Shown: piece after piece, positions 1 through 11,009 of the stretch | Layout: every line of letters starts with the position of its first letter | Numbering within the stretch: the stretch's first letter is position 1 | Assembly: GCA_036346405.1 (NCBI GenBank) | Contig: CM070554.1 | Span: 41,220,204 to 41,284,203 of the forward strand | From: Phyllostachys edulis | Taxonomy: Eukaryota > Streptophyta > Magnoliopsida > Poales > Poaceae | DNA: 64,000 nt | Reading direction: 5' to 3' | Position numbers and translations under genes: made by a program | The notes under the pieces: model-generated | What the model saw: only the letters and a program-made list of their open reading frames with translations | What the model was told of the DNA's origin: nothing | The model's database searches: none

Positions 1-268
1 CCAAAACATCACTATTTTGTGACTACAGCAAGTAGTGTTGATGCTTGACTAGGCACCAATGCTTTTGCATATAACGGCCTCTAATTAATAGATAATACAA
101 CCATCTAAGTACCTAGATAGAGAGAGCTTGCATTAGAGGAGATGATTCTTACAAGGGTTCCTATGTAAAAGCATCTTGCATTGTGCTTGCCCTTATAAGC
201 CAACAAGCAGATGTGTGCAAATATAAGGAAGGAACTGATTTGTGGCTCTTATTTGAGGAGGGTAAGAG
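1..268. other. Left flank, no gene recognised
   Basis: AT-moderate sequence to the left of the outermost gypsy LTR end. I see no coding similarity, no terminal repeats and no RNA gene in it. It is probably the target of that insertion or an older repeat. Confidence 0.4.
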
Positions 269-1188
269 TGATGAGGATCCAAATAGCGAATTAGCGGGAT
301 CATGTTGTTTTGGCCGAATCTTTGGTGGTACATCAAAAGTGCAGTAACCAAAAGTGCAGTAACACTCCTACGGTAGTATAGTAACACTATTGTGGTAGTG
401 TAGTAACACTATGTCTGTCGTGCAGTAACACGATTTTCATAGCTTTTCTTTAGAAAGATGGGATCAATAGCTAGGAACCGAAACCCTAGATAGAATCCTC
501 AACCCATGTACACCACAACACCAGCTCGGCGACAACATGGGGAGCACCATGAGACAAGCTGGGTAGCTAAAGAATGATCAAGGCGGCGGAGAGAAGGAGA
601 TGACCGGAGAAAGAGAAAGTGGCCAGCGGCAATAACTCGGTGGCAGAGAGAGGTCGGGAAGAGAGGGGATTGGATGACAAGGGTTCGGAACACACTTTGA
701 CGCGCACAGGAGACAAAGGGGCTCACCGGAGGAGTAGATCGACGATGGGCGGCACGGCTGGAGTTTGAGGAGGAAGTGGTGATGGCGATGCAGTGGTCCT
801 CGGGCGAAGAAGATGGAGTCACGACGTAGAACACGTTGATGCGAACCCAATGGAGGCGGCGGCGGAAGGAAAATTGGATTGGGCCGAAAGAAAAGATTGA
901 GCCCAAGAATAAAATCCGGAATAAAAAGGATTTCCGAATTTTAGAAATTAAGATAAATAAAACTGAGCTCAAATAAATAGCAATTAAACTCCAAAAATTC
1001 CTAGAAAATTCTCGGGAACACTAGGAACTCGAATAAAAAACTTGTAATTTAATTAAAGTTTAGATTATTCACATTAAATCTTTTTTATTTCTAAAAATTC
1101 AAATGAAGCTTTAACTTTAACAAGAAAACTCAAATGGTTATTTTTATTTTTAAAGCTTTAGAAACAAACTAAATTTTGAGATGTTACA
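269..1188 (-). repeat. 3' LTR of the outer gypsy element
   Basis: On the minus strand it begins TGTAACATCTC (plus-strand TGTTACA ends at 1188) and ends CCTCATCA at 269. The first 250 bases resemble the start of the solo LTRs at 1884 and 20379, so the families are related. A GC-rich block (about 530-880) is probably the LTR promoter and leader region. Similarity to the right copy covers only 269 to about 490. Confidence 0.6.
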
Positions 1189-1883
1189 GCATGAACCACA
1201 CTCCCATGCGCATGCATTGCATCATGCTGCACTTGGTCCGACCTACACAATTTGCGTACCACACCGTCAATTCCACAACCACTCAAAAAATTCCCATGGC
1301 CATATTGGTTAATCTTTTGGCACGTTGTCAAGCTTCGCACACAAGTACTAGTAGATAATTTTTTCCTCTACCTCCATGGCTGGAACTGCTATGGCATCCA
1401 CGCACCGCACAAACGTGTCCCAAATTGCACACGGCAACGTGTATTTCTCCTCCATAGCCGGCCACTCCGCCCTCCCTCTTGGCCGCTCCTTTCTCTTTTG
1501 TTCTTTCTTGTAATAAAACAACACCTCATGACAAATAACATTGGATTGTGGTTTAGAAACACACACCAAAGTTGTAGTAGCGGGTGGCGCCATATCATCC
1601 TCCCACCCTTGAAGCAAAGCCGTCCACGGCTTTGGGGTGATCTTGATGCCATCTTGTTCTTCACTGCAAGCACAATTTCCGATTTATTCGCAATCTCCAC
1701 CATTGGCTTGAGCACGTGCCTCTTGTCGTCGTGCACGAACATGCATGTGTTGATCCTTCCTGCATGTGTTGCATCATGGTCGTATTGCCATAGCCGTCCC
1801 AACAACAAACTGCAAATCTCTAATGGTAAAACATCGCATTCTACTTGATCAAAGTAGTAGCCAACTGAAAACGACACACACAC
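1189..1883 (-). pseudogene. Gypsy protease C-terminus and protease-RT linker
   Basis: The minus-strand frame reads SVGYYFDQVECDVLPLE, then LLGRLWQYDHDATHAGR and HVLKPM. This is the conserved stretch after the aspartic protease of plant Ty3/gypsy polyproteins (usual form CDVVPM...LLGRPWQYDR...GRTN...). A frameshift near 1600 moves the linker into another frame (VCVSKPQSNVICHEVLFYYKK). The reading frame begins exactly at the edge of the solo LTR at 1884 and continues, in frame, the protease fragment that ends at 23047. RT is absent: the piece runs directly into the 3' LTR at 1188. It cannot make a working protein. The family assignment is secure; the lineage within gypsy is not resolved. Confidence 0.75.
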
Positions 1884-3202
1884 CGTAACATCCCAATTTT
1901 CAGGAGTTTTTGAAATTTTCAAAAAAAATAACCATTTGATTTTTCTTGAATTGTTAAAACTTAATTTAAAATTTCATAAATTGAAAACAATTTAATGTGA
2001 GTAAATTAAACTCCAATTAAATAAAAATTATTTTATTTTATTTTCTGGTTTTATCTAGGATTTCCTTTTTCCAAGACCTTGTTGTTATCTCCTTTGATTT
2101 CTCTTTATTTCTTTTCAATCATCCCAATTTCTAGAGCCTTTTAAAGCTTTAAAAATAAAATAAACCATTTGAATTTTATTGGATTAATTTAAAGCTTAAT
2201 TTGATTTATTAGAAAATGAAAAACATTTTAAATGATTAAAATAAACTTCAATTAAATCCAAAATTATTTTATTCGATCGATTCAGGATCCAAGGATTTTT
2301 ATGAAATTTTCTTGGATTTTTTGAATTTATTTTATTTTTGGATTTTCTTTATTTTCTCCTTTTTCTTTCTTTCTTTTCTTTTTTCTCTCTTCTTTCCTTC
2401 TCTGGTCATCTTCTTCACTGAGCGCACATGCACTATGCTGCTCGATATCTCGTCATGCCGCACACCAGTCAAGCCCTGCGCCCTGGATTCTCGAGCATGC
2501 CCACGCTCCGCGTCGCCCACCTCGCCGCCTGCGTGCCTGCACTCTAGCGCTGCCACGCACCCCGCGCCCGGCACCCTGGCCGCTGCGCCGCACGCCATCG
2601 TTCGCCCGTGCCGCTTTGCCCCCCTTCTCGCCAATAAAAGCCGACATCACCTTCCTCTCCTCCCCTTCCCTAGAGCCCACGCCACCTCCCTCTCTTTCTT
2701 CTCCAACTCCTACCGCGCAATCTCCTCCCTCGTTCTCCCTCCCTGGCCATGTTCTTACCACGCCACCCATGTCACGAGGTGCGTCTCGGTCTCCTCCTTC
2801 CATCCTCGTAGTTTCACATCCCCTCTTCCTTTCCTTTCACCGGATGTTGAAGTTTCTCACCGTCGGCTGAAGCTCCTTCCGCCGCCATTTGCACCGCCTA
2901 CATTGGAGCCCCGCCACCTTTGACCCCATCACCGGCTTTTCCTTGTGACGTTCTACACCGTGCTCCCCTCCTCTCGCCGACGCCACCGCTGGAGCATCGT
3001 CGCCCGCATCACCCCACCGCTGCCATGTGCTTCTTGCATCGCCGCCTCCACCTCCAGCCGTCCACGACCGCACCGCCACTTCCTCTACCCTCCTTGTGTT
3101 TGGGGCACCCATTTTGGGCGTTGCCACCTGCCGCCGCCTTGATCCCCCCCCCTCTGCCCGTCGGTGACACCGCCAGGCCCGAGTGCCTCGTTGGAGCTCC
3201 AG

Positions 3203-3450
3203 TGTAATACCTCGGCCTACTCGTATGCGGCCCATGTGGCCCATGAGGAGTTGTGTGGTGGGATTAGTCACACATTGCTTGTCTAAAGTGAGTTGTACTA
3301 GTATATAATGCCTGTTGGGTCCAAACATAGCACATCCAGGTTAACCCTTTTACACGAAGCGAGGGCGAAAGTGTAAGTGGGGTGCTATGTGTGCTGTGGT
3401 CCGCCCACGGTGGAAATTTGGGCATTGGCGGATTTTGGGCAGGTGTTACA
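3203..3450 (+). repeat. TRIM 5' LTR
   Basis: TGTAATACC...GGTGTTACA. Nearly identical to 3655-3901, with a few substitutions and one-base indels, which suggests a fairly recent insertion. Confidence 0.9.
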
Positions 3451-3654
3451 GATGGTATCGAGCATCAACCTTATTGCATAAGCGCGTGCGGGACGGTAGG
3501 GCGAGCATATGGCGCATGGCGCATGTGGTCCCAGTGGACACACGGCATGGCATATGTGCGACCTTGGGCCTGACGGACGGACGTGTCCGAGGGGTGGTTA
3601 CGGGCATTTGCAGCGTATGCGGTGTCTTCGAGGCGTCGGCCCTTAAGGGGTGAA

Positions 3655-3901
3655 TGTAATACCTCGGCCTACTCGTATCGGCCCATGTGGCCCATGAGGA
3701 GTTGTGTGGTGGGATTAGTCCCACATTGCTTGTCTAAAGTGAGTTGTACTAGTATATAATGCTGTTGGGTCCAAACATAGCACCTCCGGGTTAACCCTTT
3801 TACACGAAGCGAGGGCGAAAGTGTAAGTAGGGTGCTATGTGTCTTGTGGTCCCCACGGTGGAAATTTGGGCATTGAGCGGATTTTGGGCCAGGGTGTTAC
3901 A
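3655..3901 (+). repeat. TRIM 3' LTR
   Basis: Second copy of the TRIM LTR, preceded by a purine-rich tract and followed by the target copy TCCAG. Confidence 0.9.
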
Positions 3902-3906
3902 TCCAG

Positions 3907-5699
3907 CTCTACCTTCCTCTTCTTTCTTTCTTCTTTCTTTGTTCCTCTTCTAATTGGGACCCACTTGTCATCCACCCATTCCTCTCCCTTTCCATCTCTC
4001 TCACCTCCATGTGCGGTCCTCAAGTCAGCCACTTCTTTAATCATTAAATCCTGAAAAAATTCAGATTCCAGGAATACCCCCTTTTCTATTTTCTATCATT
4101 TCATGTGATGTCAATCTTTTGGACGTTCGTTCTCTCTCACACGAACTTCGATTCCATCGATTCTTGTTTCTAAATTCATATAAATTCTGCCCCTTCCTTT
4201 TGGTAAAAATTTGATAATTTTTAGATTTTATTTGGAATTGTTGTATTTATTTGGCTCTTTTTGCATGTATAGATTCCGTTGTTTCCGAAGAATTCCTAGA
4301 CCCGTCGGCCGGAGCAACTCTAACCTTCAACGAAGGTAAGTCGTAGACCTTTGATCATGTTGTAACCATATTTATAAAATTATATTATTTTATATCAACA
4401 TGCATTGCTAATTTTATAATAACTGCTTTTGGGAATAGTTAAATACCTATTCGACAGTATGCCTCCTTGAATGATTGTGAATGACATATAACCTTGGACA
4501 CCATAGGTTGGATAATTCTAGTTGGAAATATTAATATTACCAACGTGGGTATCATAGTATGCTTAGCCATGCTTAGTTATGTTGGGATTCATGATCACAT
4601 AATGCTCAAAAATGGAAATTAAATGATATATGGAATTGTGGTGTGACCACTGTTGTTAAAAGTTGTTGTGTCATGGCAAGGGTTTTCATTTGGCCAGGTT
4701 AAACAAAAATGATTTATGCTTGGACGGGTGATCGTGCAGTATAGGGGGTGCGTGAAGCACAGTGTGGTAAGTACTTTGTAGGGTGCGAGAAGCACATCGG
4801 ATGAGATAGTGTCACCTGAGCAACCACTAAGGACTTAAATTTGTGCGCCATTGATCTGGGCCATACCGTAGAACCACATGTCTAGGATGGGGTGGACCTG
4901 GTAGAATAATTAGCAATGTTTTCATTTGGTTCTGTTTGGGGTTGTTGAATTGGCGCAAGAGGGGGCCAGATGGTGAATCCTTAGAGGGCAGAACCATGTT
5001 AAAATAGAACTTTGTAAAAACCTTGTGATAATCACTTAGTTGCACGCCTACAGAAGCGTGCCATGGCCAACATTATAAGCTGATTATCTCTTGTGGGTCA
5101 AGCTGTACAACCTCTGCAATGTGTAAAACTATACAAATAGCCATATCCCCGGTTATAGACAATGCCTGGTGATTTCACACGAGGGGTAGATTTTCTTAAA
5201 AATATTGGAATGGTGGTTTGGTTGGGAAGTGAACGTGTTGTTCATTGGTTGTTGGTTCGGAAGTGAACAGGTAGTTCACTAGTTATTTCAAAGTACTTGT
5301 TTACTTATGTATTTAATCTTTTAAATTATGTTTTCCAATCTATTTACTGTCAATACTGGTTTCTGTAAAATAGCCATAAAATTATCCTTATTCAAGCCTG
5401 GCATGTTGCATACATTTCTCTACAACTTGTTGAGTACTTTATGTCCTCACGGTTTTGCGCCATTGTTGATCGGTCACTGAGGAGGAATCAGGGAACACCG
5501 AGTTCTATGAGGAGGAGTACTTCGAAGACCATGCGAATTAGGCCGCGTTCTCTACTCGATTGTATGTGGGCATGTTGAATGGCTACCACAAGCTACTTTA
5601 TTCCTCTACAAGTCTACTCTTTTGTCTTAAACCCTGCGCGACAAACTGTAAACCTTGACCATAAGGTCTGTTCCTACTAAGTAATATTAATTTGTCTAC
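3907..5699 (+). repeat. Remainder of the solo LTR before the CACTA insertion
   Basis: Non-coding LTR body. The segment from about 4330 to 5570 has a reverse-complement partner at about 17290-18710 in the second solo LTR. No gene is supported here; the open frames are short and not conserved. Confidence 0.6.
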
Positions 5700-6065
5700 C
5701 ACTAGTACATACAGCCTTATCACAGACGGTTTGGAACCATCATCACAGACGGTTTTTGAACCGTCTGAATTTGTACGTCTATGATAATGGTCGGTTATCA
5801 CAGACAATTCAAAAACCTTCTGTGATGTTTACAAACTGTCTGTGATATGTCACGTATCACAAACGGTTTCCATTAATAACCGTCTGTGATACATGGGATA
5901 TCATAGACGGTTTCCATTAACAACCGTCTGTGATACGTGGGATATCACAGACAGTTCTATTTCCAAACCGTCTGTGATATGCGTTGTATCACAGACAGTT
6001 TTTAGTGGAAACCGTCTGCGATATACCTTCACAGACGGTTTCAACAAAAAACCGTCTGTGATAGT
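5700..6065. repeat. CACTA A subterminal repeats, 3' side
   Basis: About eight copies of TCACAGACGGTT, in both orientations and often paired as short inverted repeats (AACCGTCTGTGATA...TATCACAGACGGTT). In CACTA elements such motifs are the binding sites of the TNPA-type protein. The same motif recurs at 22630-22890. Confidence 0.88.
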
Positions 6066-6716
6066 TCTTTAAACAGAACTTTTTTTAAAATTTTTTGGCT
6101 AGCCTCAGGAATTGCTAGCCATGCCCTCTGAAAACATGCATGCAGAAAAAAATACATCACAGATAATCAATTGTTGACAACTCAAAGTGATCATTACTCA
6201 AAATAAATTACAAAAGAATTTGTTCTAGTATTGTCGCTATAGTTACAATTGGATTACAATTGAGTCAATTGTTTGTAGGTGGTTGAGAGGTGTCAACAGG
6301 GTGAAACTTTGGGTCGGCGATGGAGTGAAAGTCTCCTTTGTCGTTAACGATATGTGTCTTGATGAAGGAGCAAAGCTTCCCTCGAACCTCCATGATCTCT
6401 TGCACAACGAGTCCATCTAAATCTATCATCAAGGCCTGTCGCTAGCAAGAGTAAAGTGGTAAGCATATATATTTAAATTTATAATTAGGAAATAATTATT
6501 TTGAGATTGACAAACCTCGGGATCCTTCTTCTTAGTACTAATGGTTTGCTGCATATGATAGCAAATGTAGAATGCACATAGCTCATCATTTTTTTGTTGG
6601 TGGCATGGCAAAAATAGAATTACATATATAGGTATAGTCAGTTCGAGACGCATTATTATGAAGTATGATATAAGATTATTGTGTTTTAGCGCGTACCAGA
6701 AATTGCATCATGTGTG
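6066..6716. other. 3' non-coding part of CACTA A
   Basis: Sequence between the subterminal repeats and the Ulp1-like coding region. It may include the 3' exon and UTR of the minus-strand TNPA-like gene (about 6280-6660), but no conserved motif lets me place exons. Confidence 0.35.
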
Positions 6717-7915
6717 TTAGTTCGACGCTCGATTCATTGTATGGTCCTTCTTTGGCAACATAGGTGATGAACGACCTACATGATTCCAAAAAGTTATCCT
6801 CGGCCATTTCAAACGAAGGAAGACTAGAATAGAATTATGTATGGAGGAAATGACATACATGTCAAGTATTCCTTTCAGAATGCTGAAGTCGTGCTTGTTT
6901 CTGAGTAGGGAATCAAGGTATATCACCCTGTTCCTCTTTGGTATAATGACTAAAAGGATCCAGTGGTATCTACTCATGTATGTCGCTATAGTCATTAAAC
7001 CTAAGCTCGTGAAGTAGTGAAGCAAATGAAATTTGTATAGCAAGTAGTGAAGCACTTACCCCTGATTGTAGGGCACCACTATGTACTGCTTCTTGTCTTG
7101 ACGAAGCAATGCCGCTGTTATGTATTTCTCAACGAAGGATGCATCTTGTTTCATGGTTTGCATAGAGACCACGTGTGGGTCGAGGAAACCCACCGGTTCG
7201 GACCATTCCTTGGCTTGTTTCATCATGTATCTATCCATAAGCAATGAGTTGTGATATTTATTAGTATTACGTGAATGTAGAACTTGATTGTACACACTTA
7301 CAGTGTCCAACATCGTAGAAGCGAGGCGTCGATGGCAGTGACGTTGAATAGTTTGTGTAAGTTGCTGAAGCCCACGACGAAGTTGCCCGGCCTATTGAAG
7401 AAATGCTCATCCTTGTAATTGACGATGATTCCAGTATTACACCCCTTCTTTTTGGTCTTCCGCATGTACCAGAGATGCAAAGCCTGACAACCAATTCCAG
7501 CGTCAGCTAATACTGTGTCAGAGCACAACGGTTTTTCGATGCAGTATTTCGAGGGCTTGGGAGGCACCTTAATGTTCTTTGATTTCAATTTGGCCTTAAC
7601 GACTTGCCCGCTACATGTCTTCCTGCGAGACGACTCGAGAACTGATACGGCGGCACGCTTTTCTTGTTTCTTCGGCGTCTTCTCCACGGGAACCAATGAG
7701 GTGGCCTTCTGAAGTGAAGGTTCATGAGGTGGAGTCATCGAGGGTCCCGTTGGAGAGGAATGTCCGTGTCGAGATCGTGGCACTGGTGGGTCCATGGCGA
7801 TGTCCTTCTTGAGCCACTGGATAAAAGTGTGCATGGCATCCCCTAGTGTTTTGATGTCTTCGTTCGGGCGAATCTCCAGCGGGACGGCCATGAAATTGTC
7901 ATGTACCATGTCCAC
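6717..7915 (-). pseudogene. CACTA-borne Ulp1-like cysteine protease domain (second ORF, C-terminal half)
   Basis: Three minus-strand segments (7915-7298, 7313-7056, 7055-6717) read as one domain if short introns are removed. The first holds a lysine-rich linker and the fold entrance. The second has VGFLDPHVVS and KKQYIVVPYN. The third has YHWILLVIIPKRNRVIYLDSL, which is the His block and the Asp-bearing strand typical of the Ulp1/SENP (C48) proteases found in plant CACTA second ORFs. I could not place a convincing catalytic Cys after DSL. The family role is presumed SUMO-type processing, or a structural part of the element's accessory protein; function in transposition is not established. It follows the Transposase_24-like region at 8140-9070 and was probably one spliced gene with it. 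Confidence 0.7.
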
Positions 7916-8139
7916 CTGGACCCTGGCGTAACCCTATGCCAGCTAGGAACCGTGCTGCACTACCCCTAACTGGTATGGATACAGCATCCCCCACCCAACC
8001 TGAATAGAAATAGACCCAACCATCCTCACTTGGAACTTGTAGGGCGTCGGCTCCTACAAAATGATACGCAATTAGCTAAGGCGTCCTATAGGTCTATCTT
8101 TGGTGCATTCCATAGATGTACATTACCTTGATGTCGTCT

Positions 8140-9070
8140 ATCGGTAATTGGACATCGTCATGTTCAGAATTTGGAGTGGACGCGACGCTACTCCGATGTT
8201 GAGGAGGACTGGCTCCCAAAATAATGGGGGTGGCTTGCGACTAGCTGATGAGTTGATTCATTTGATTTTGCAATGTTGTTATCTATCCTTGAAATTTTGC
8301 AATAAGCACCTGTTCCAACCGGGTGTCATGCTCGGCCTTGGATCTCTTCCTACTTCTATACACATCGCAGTCGCCTTGGAATCCATAACTCCAAGGTACG
8401 TTAACTCCAAGGCCTCGCGTGCGACCCGGGTGCTCCTTATTTCCCAAGGCCATAGATAGTATATCCTTCTCCCTGTCTGCTTGAAAAGACCCTTAGGAAG
8501 TTTGGGCAGTCAATGCACACTACAAGAGGTCATCATGTTATTATAGACACTATGAAGTTATAGACTTATTAACAACTAGGTAGTTTGACATATTTACCAC
8601 ACGTTGGGATACTTCCTCGTCTACCTGGTTTGGGAAAGAGATGTTGCCCGAAGACGTGACTTTTTCCCTCGCTCTTAACCAGCTTAGGGAATGCTCGTCT
8701 GTGATATCAGCAAATGGCATGGCTGCGTTCTCGTCCTCCACCGCCCATTCCATGGATTTACCTGCATACCCAGCGGTGCCGAGTCTGTGGGGGTAAGTGT
8801 TTCGTGCCTGGAGATCTTTGTGCGCCGCACTTTGCTCCTTAAATTCAGTCGTCGTCTTCATCCGCACAAACTCGTCCCACATATCCCGCGACAAGAATTG
8901 ATATATCGTGAAGGGTGTCCGACCCGTGTTCACGTACTTCGTGACAAGAATGCTCTTGAAGGTCCACCACGCGTGACACATCGCGAGCAACCCTTGCCGT
9001 TCCACGCGCGCCTAGTCTACTTCTGGGATAGTGAATGAGGCTAGAAGTTCTGTCCATAGTGCGCCTCTCT
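8140..9070 (-). pseudogene. TNPA-like (Transposase_24, Ptta/En/Spm) protein
   Basis: The minus-strand frame 9005-8550 contains DMWDEFVRMKTTTEFKEQS, then NTYPHRLGTAGYAGK, the signature of the Ptta/En/Spm (PF03004-type) domain. Further downstream, 8480-8250, the frame reads LSMALGNKEHPGRTRGLG, then NVPWSYGFQGDC, the conserved EHPGRVRG/W..GF block, interrupted by TAG codons. A stretch at 8490-8555 does not fit and may be an intron. TNPA-type proteins bind the subterminal motifs and help TNP2 in excision. The gene is broken by stops and its start is not certain; coding similarity may reach to about 9300. Confidence 0.75.
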
Positions 9071-9371
9071 CTACTTTCATCAGAGACTTTCATCTTGGTG
9101 TGGTGATGGGGACCCGTTCCCTTGCAAGTATCCCGCAGATGGTCTGGAATCTCGCCGCTGATCTCTGGGGACTCAGAGGGACCAGAACGTCACTGACCTC
9201 CGTGATGATCAATCGGCCCGTAGGCAATTTTGATTTTCTTCTGCCATCTCGCTTACGTATCGATATCGTCGGACATCCACACGCATTTGGTGATGTCGGT
9301 GACGGCGGCGAAGACGGTGCCTCTGCTATCTCGCTTACTTGCTATCTATATAGGTTACATATGCAATAAAA

Positions 9372-10320
9372 TGGATTGCAAGTGTCCCAAATCAACATAT
9401 ACATATGAAGTATCTCCATGTCATTTAAAATGATTAATATGCTCAACATGTGCAATATTAGCAAATAATCATAATTAATTCAAGCATAAATATGAAACAA
9501 TAAAGCATTAATCCAACAGCATTTAAATGACCAAATTAACATAATTAAATGTAAATAATTCAAGTCATTTAAATTGATCGAAATGATAAACATATACCAC
9601 ATGTATATGAATGAAATTAGCATAAAGCACAAAAAATTGAAATTAATGTGAGCTCTCATATGGCGAGTTGCACAAGAAACAAACCTGGCCATCTCAGCAC
9701 TAAGGTCTATTCTCTTCATAAATTGGATAAGAACACTAAAATTCAGATTTTGAGCTCTATCCAAAGCTTAACTAGACTGACATAACAATCACATGTATAA
9801 GAAGTTCAAAATGATACTATCAAGAACCATAGATCATCAAGAACCATCAATATCCACTACTGAAGTCCACAGAAGACTGGCCTTTAATGAAGACATAGAA
9901 ATAACACAGAATCAAGTAAAACTTTCTTATGGTGATTACTATGATAGCAGCAAGCAATCTTGTAGAGCTCAAAATTGAACTAGTAATTCTACCAATTTCA
10001 GAATTAGACCATTCCAATCACACAAAATTCACTTTGATATATCTAGGGACCAAACATTCATAGTCGAGGACATAAATACCAATGATTCAATTTCAGCTAA
10101 ACAGGATTAAATATCAAAGATGCAATATCTCCAGAGCTAGAATCAGATATCAGAACTAACAGTAAAAGATCACTCTTTAATATAACTGATCAAAATACAC
10201 AGGATGATAATCAATTTCAGTATATGACTAACTTCATCACAGAACAAAAATTGTCAATCTGAGTTGCTGGACAACAATATAACCAGAATGAAATAACTAG
10301 TAGTTATAACAAGAGCAATA
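9372..10320. other. Non-coding spacer between the two CACTA genes
   Basis: AT-rich sequence with no recognisable coding motif, terminal repeat or RNA gene. It probably holds the 5' leader of the TNPA-like gene and the 3' part of the TNP2 transcript. Confidence 0.4.
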
Positions 10321-10429
10321 GGATGACAGATGAGCGAAAGACAGTAGCAACTAACACAATAGAGCTCAAGTATGACCTAATACAATGGAGTAAATTCTTA
10401 ATTAAAATATATCGATTCATGATGATCGA

Positions 10430-10985
10430 CGCGCATATAGCTAGCTTCCTCATTGGGTTCTTCCTCGAGCCTAATGCCGTCTTCGAAAGGAGGCAACTCA
10501 TCAAATTGATTGTACTCTTCCTCATCCACGACATTCTCAACTCCGAGAATCCTTCTTTTTCCATGAAGAACTACGTGGCAGTTATTATTTGCCGGGTCTG
10601 TTACATAAAAAACTTGAACATTTTACTTAGCGAGTACGAATGGTTCTTCCTTGTATCCGACACATTTGAGGTCCACAGTGGTGACGCCGTACTTGTCGAC
10701 CTTCACACCTTACGGAAGTTTAACCCAATGGCATCGAAACAGGGGGATCTTAAAAAGTACGTAGTCGAGCTCCCAAATCTCCTCTACGAACCCATAGTAG
10801 GAGTTCAACCTATGTGCCCCGGCGGTATTGAACTACTCGTGAAACGCATCTATGCAGACACCGCTGTTCTGGACTGTGCTCTTCCTATCCTGAGCTATCG
10901 TATAAAATGTGTACCCATTTATATTGTATCCTTGCCATGTCACAATTGTAAACTGTGGCCCTTTTGCCAACCATAGCAGTGTATC
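10430..10985 (-). pseudogene. TNP2 C-terminal region, DUF4216-like domain
   Basis: Reading minus from 10985, the frame gives QFTIVTWQGYNINGYTFYT, then YYGFVEEIWELDYV, KIPLFRCHWVKL, VDKYGVTTVDLKCVGYKEE and VFYVTDPANN. This is the DUF4216 domain that ends most plant TNP2-type CACTA transposases. Several in-frame stops interrupt it (after DAFHE, after WVKLP and after FVLAK). It lies directly downstream of the DUF4218-like block at 11010-11711 in the same direction. Confidence 0.8.
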
Positions 10986-11009
10986 ATCACTTGATGACCT
11001 CCCAGTGAA

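Larger units (their letters stand above)
3203..3901 (+). mobile_element. Complete TRIM (miniature LTR retrotransposon)
   Basis: Two direct LTRs of about 248 bases (3203-3450 and 3655-3901), both TGTAATACCTCGGCC...GTGTTACA, enclose only 204 bases. A primer site resembling tRNA-Met (TGGTATCGAGCA) begins at 3453, two bases after the 5' LTR, and a short purine tract (AAGGGGTGAA) precedes the 3' LTR. Target copies TCCAG sit at 3198-3202 and 3902-3906. There is no coding capacity, as expected for TRIMs, which depend on proteins of other elements. Confidence 0.92.

Noticed and set aside
499..972. 157-codon open frame on the minus strand
   Set aside because: It lies in the GC-rich leader part of an LTR, with no conserved domain. 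Composition explains it.
2312..2923. 203-codon plus-strand open frame and overlapping minus frames
   Set aside because: Pro/Ser/His-rich translation of a CT-rich LTR leader; other copies of the LTR do not keep the frame.
8517..8531. CACTACAAG, a possible CACTA end
   Set aside because: No subterminal array follows and no partner end is found. It lies inside the TNPA-like gene, likely in an intron.
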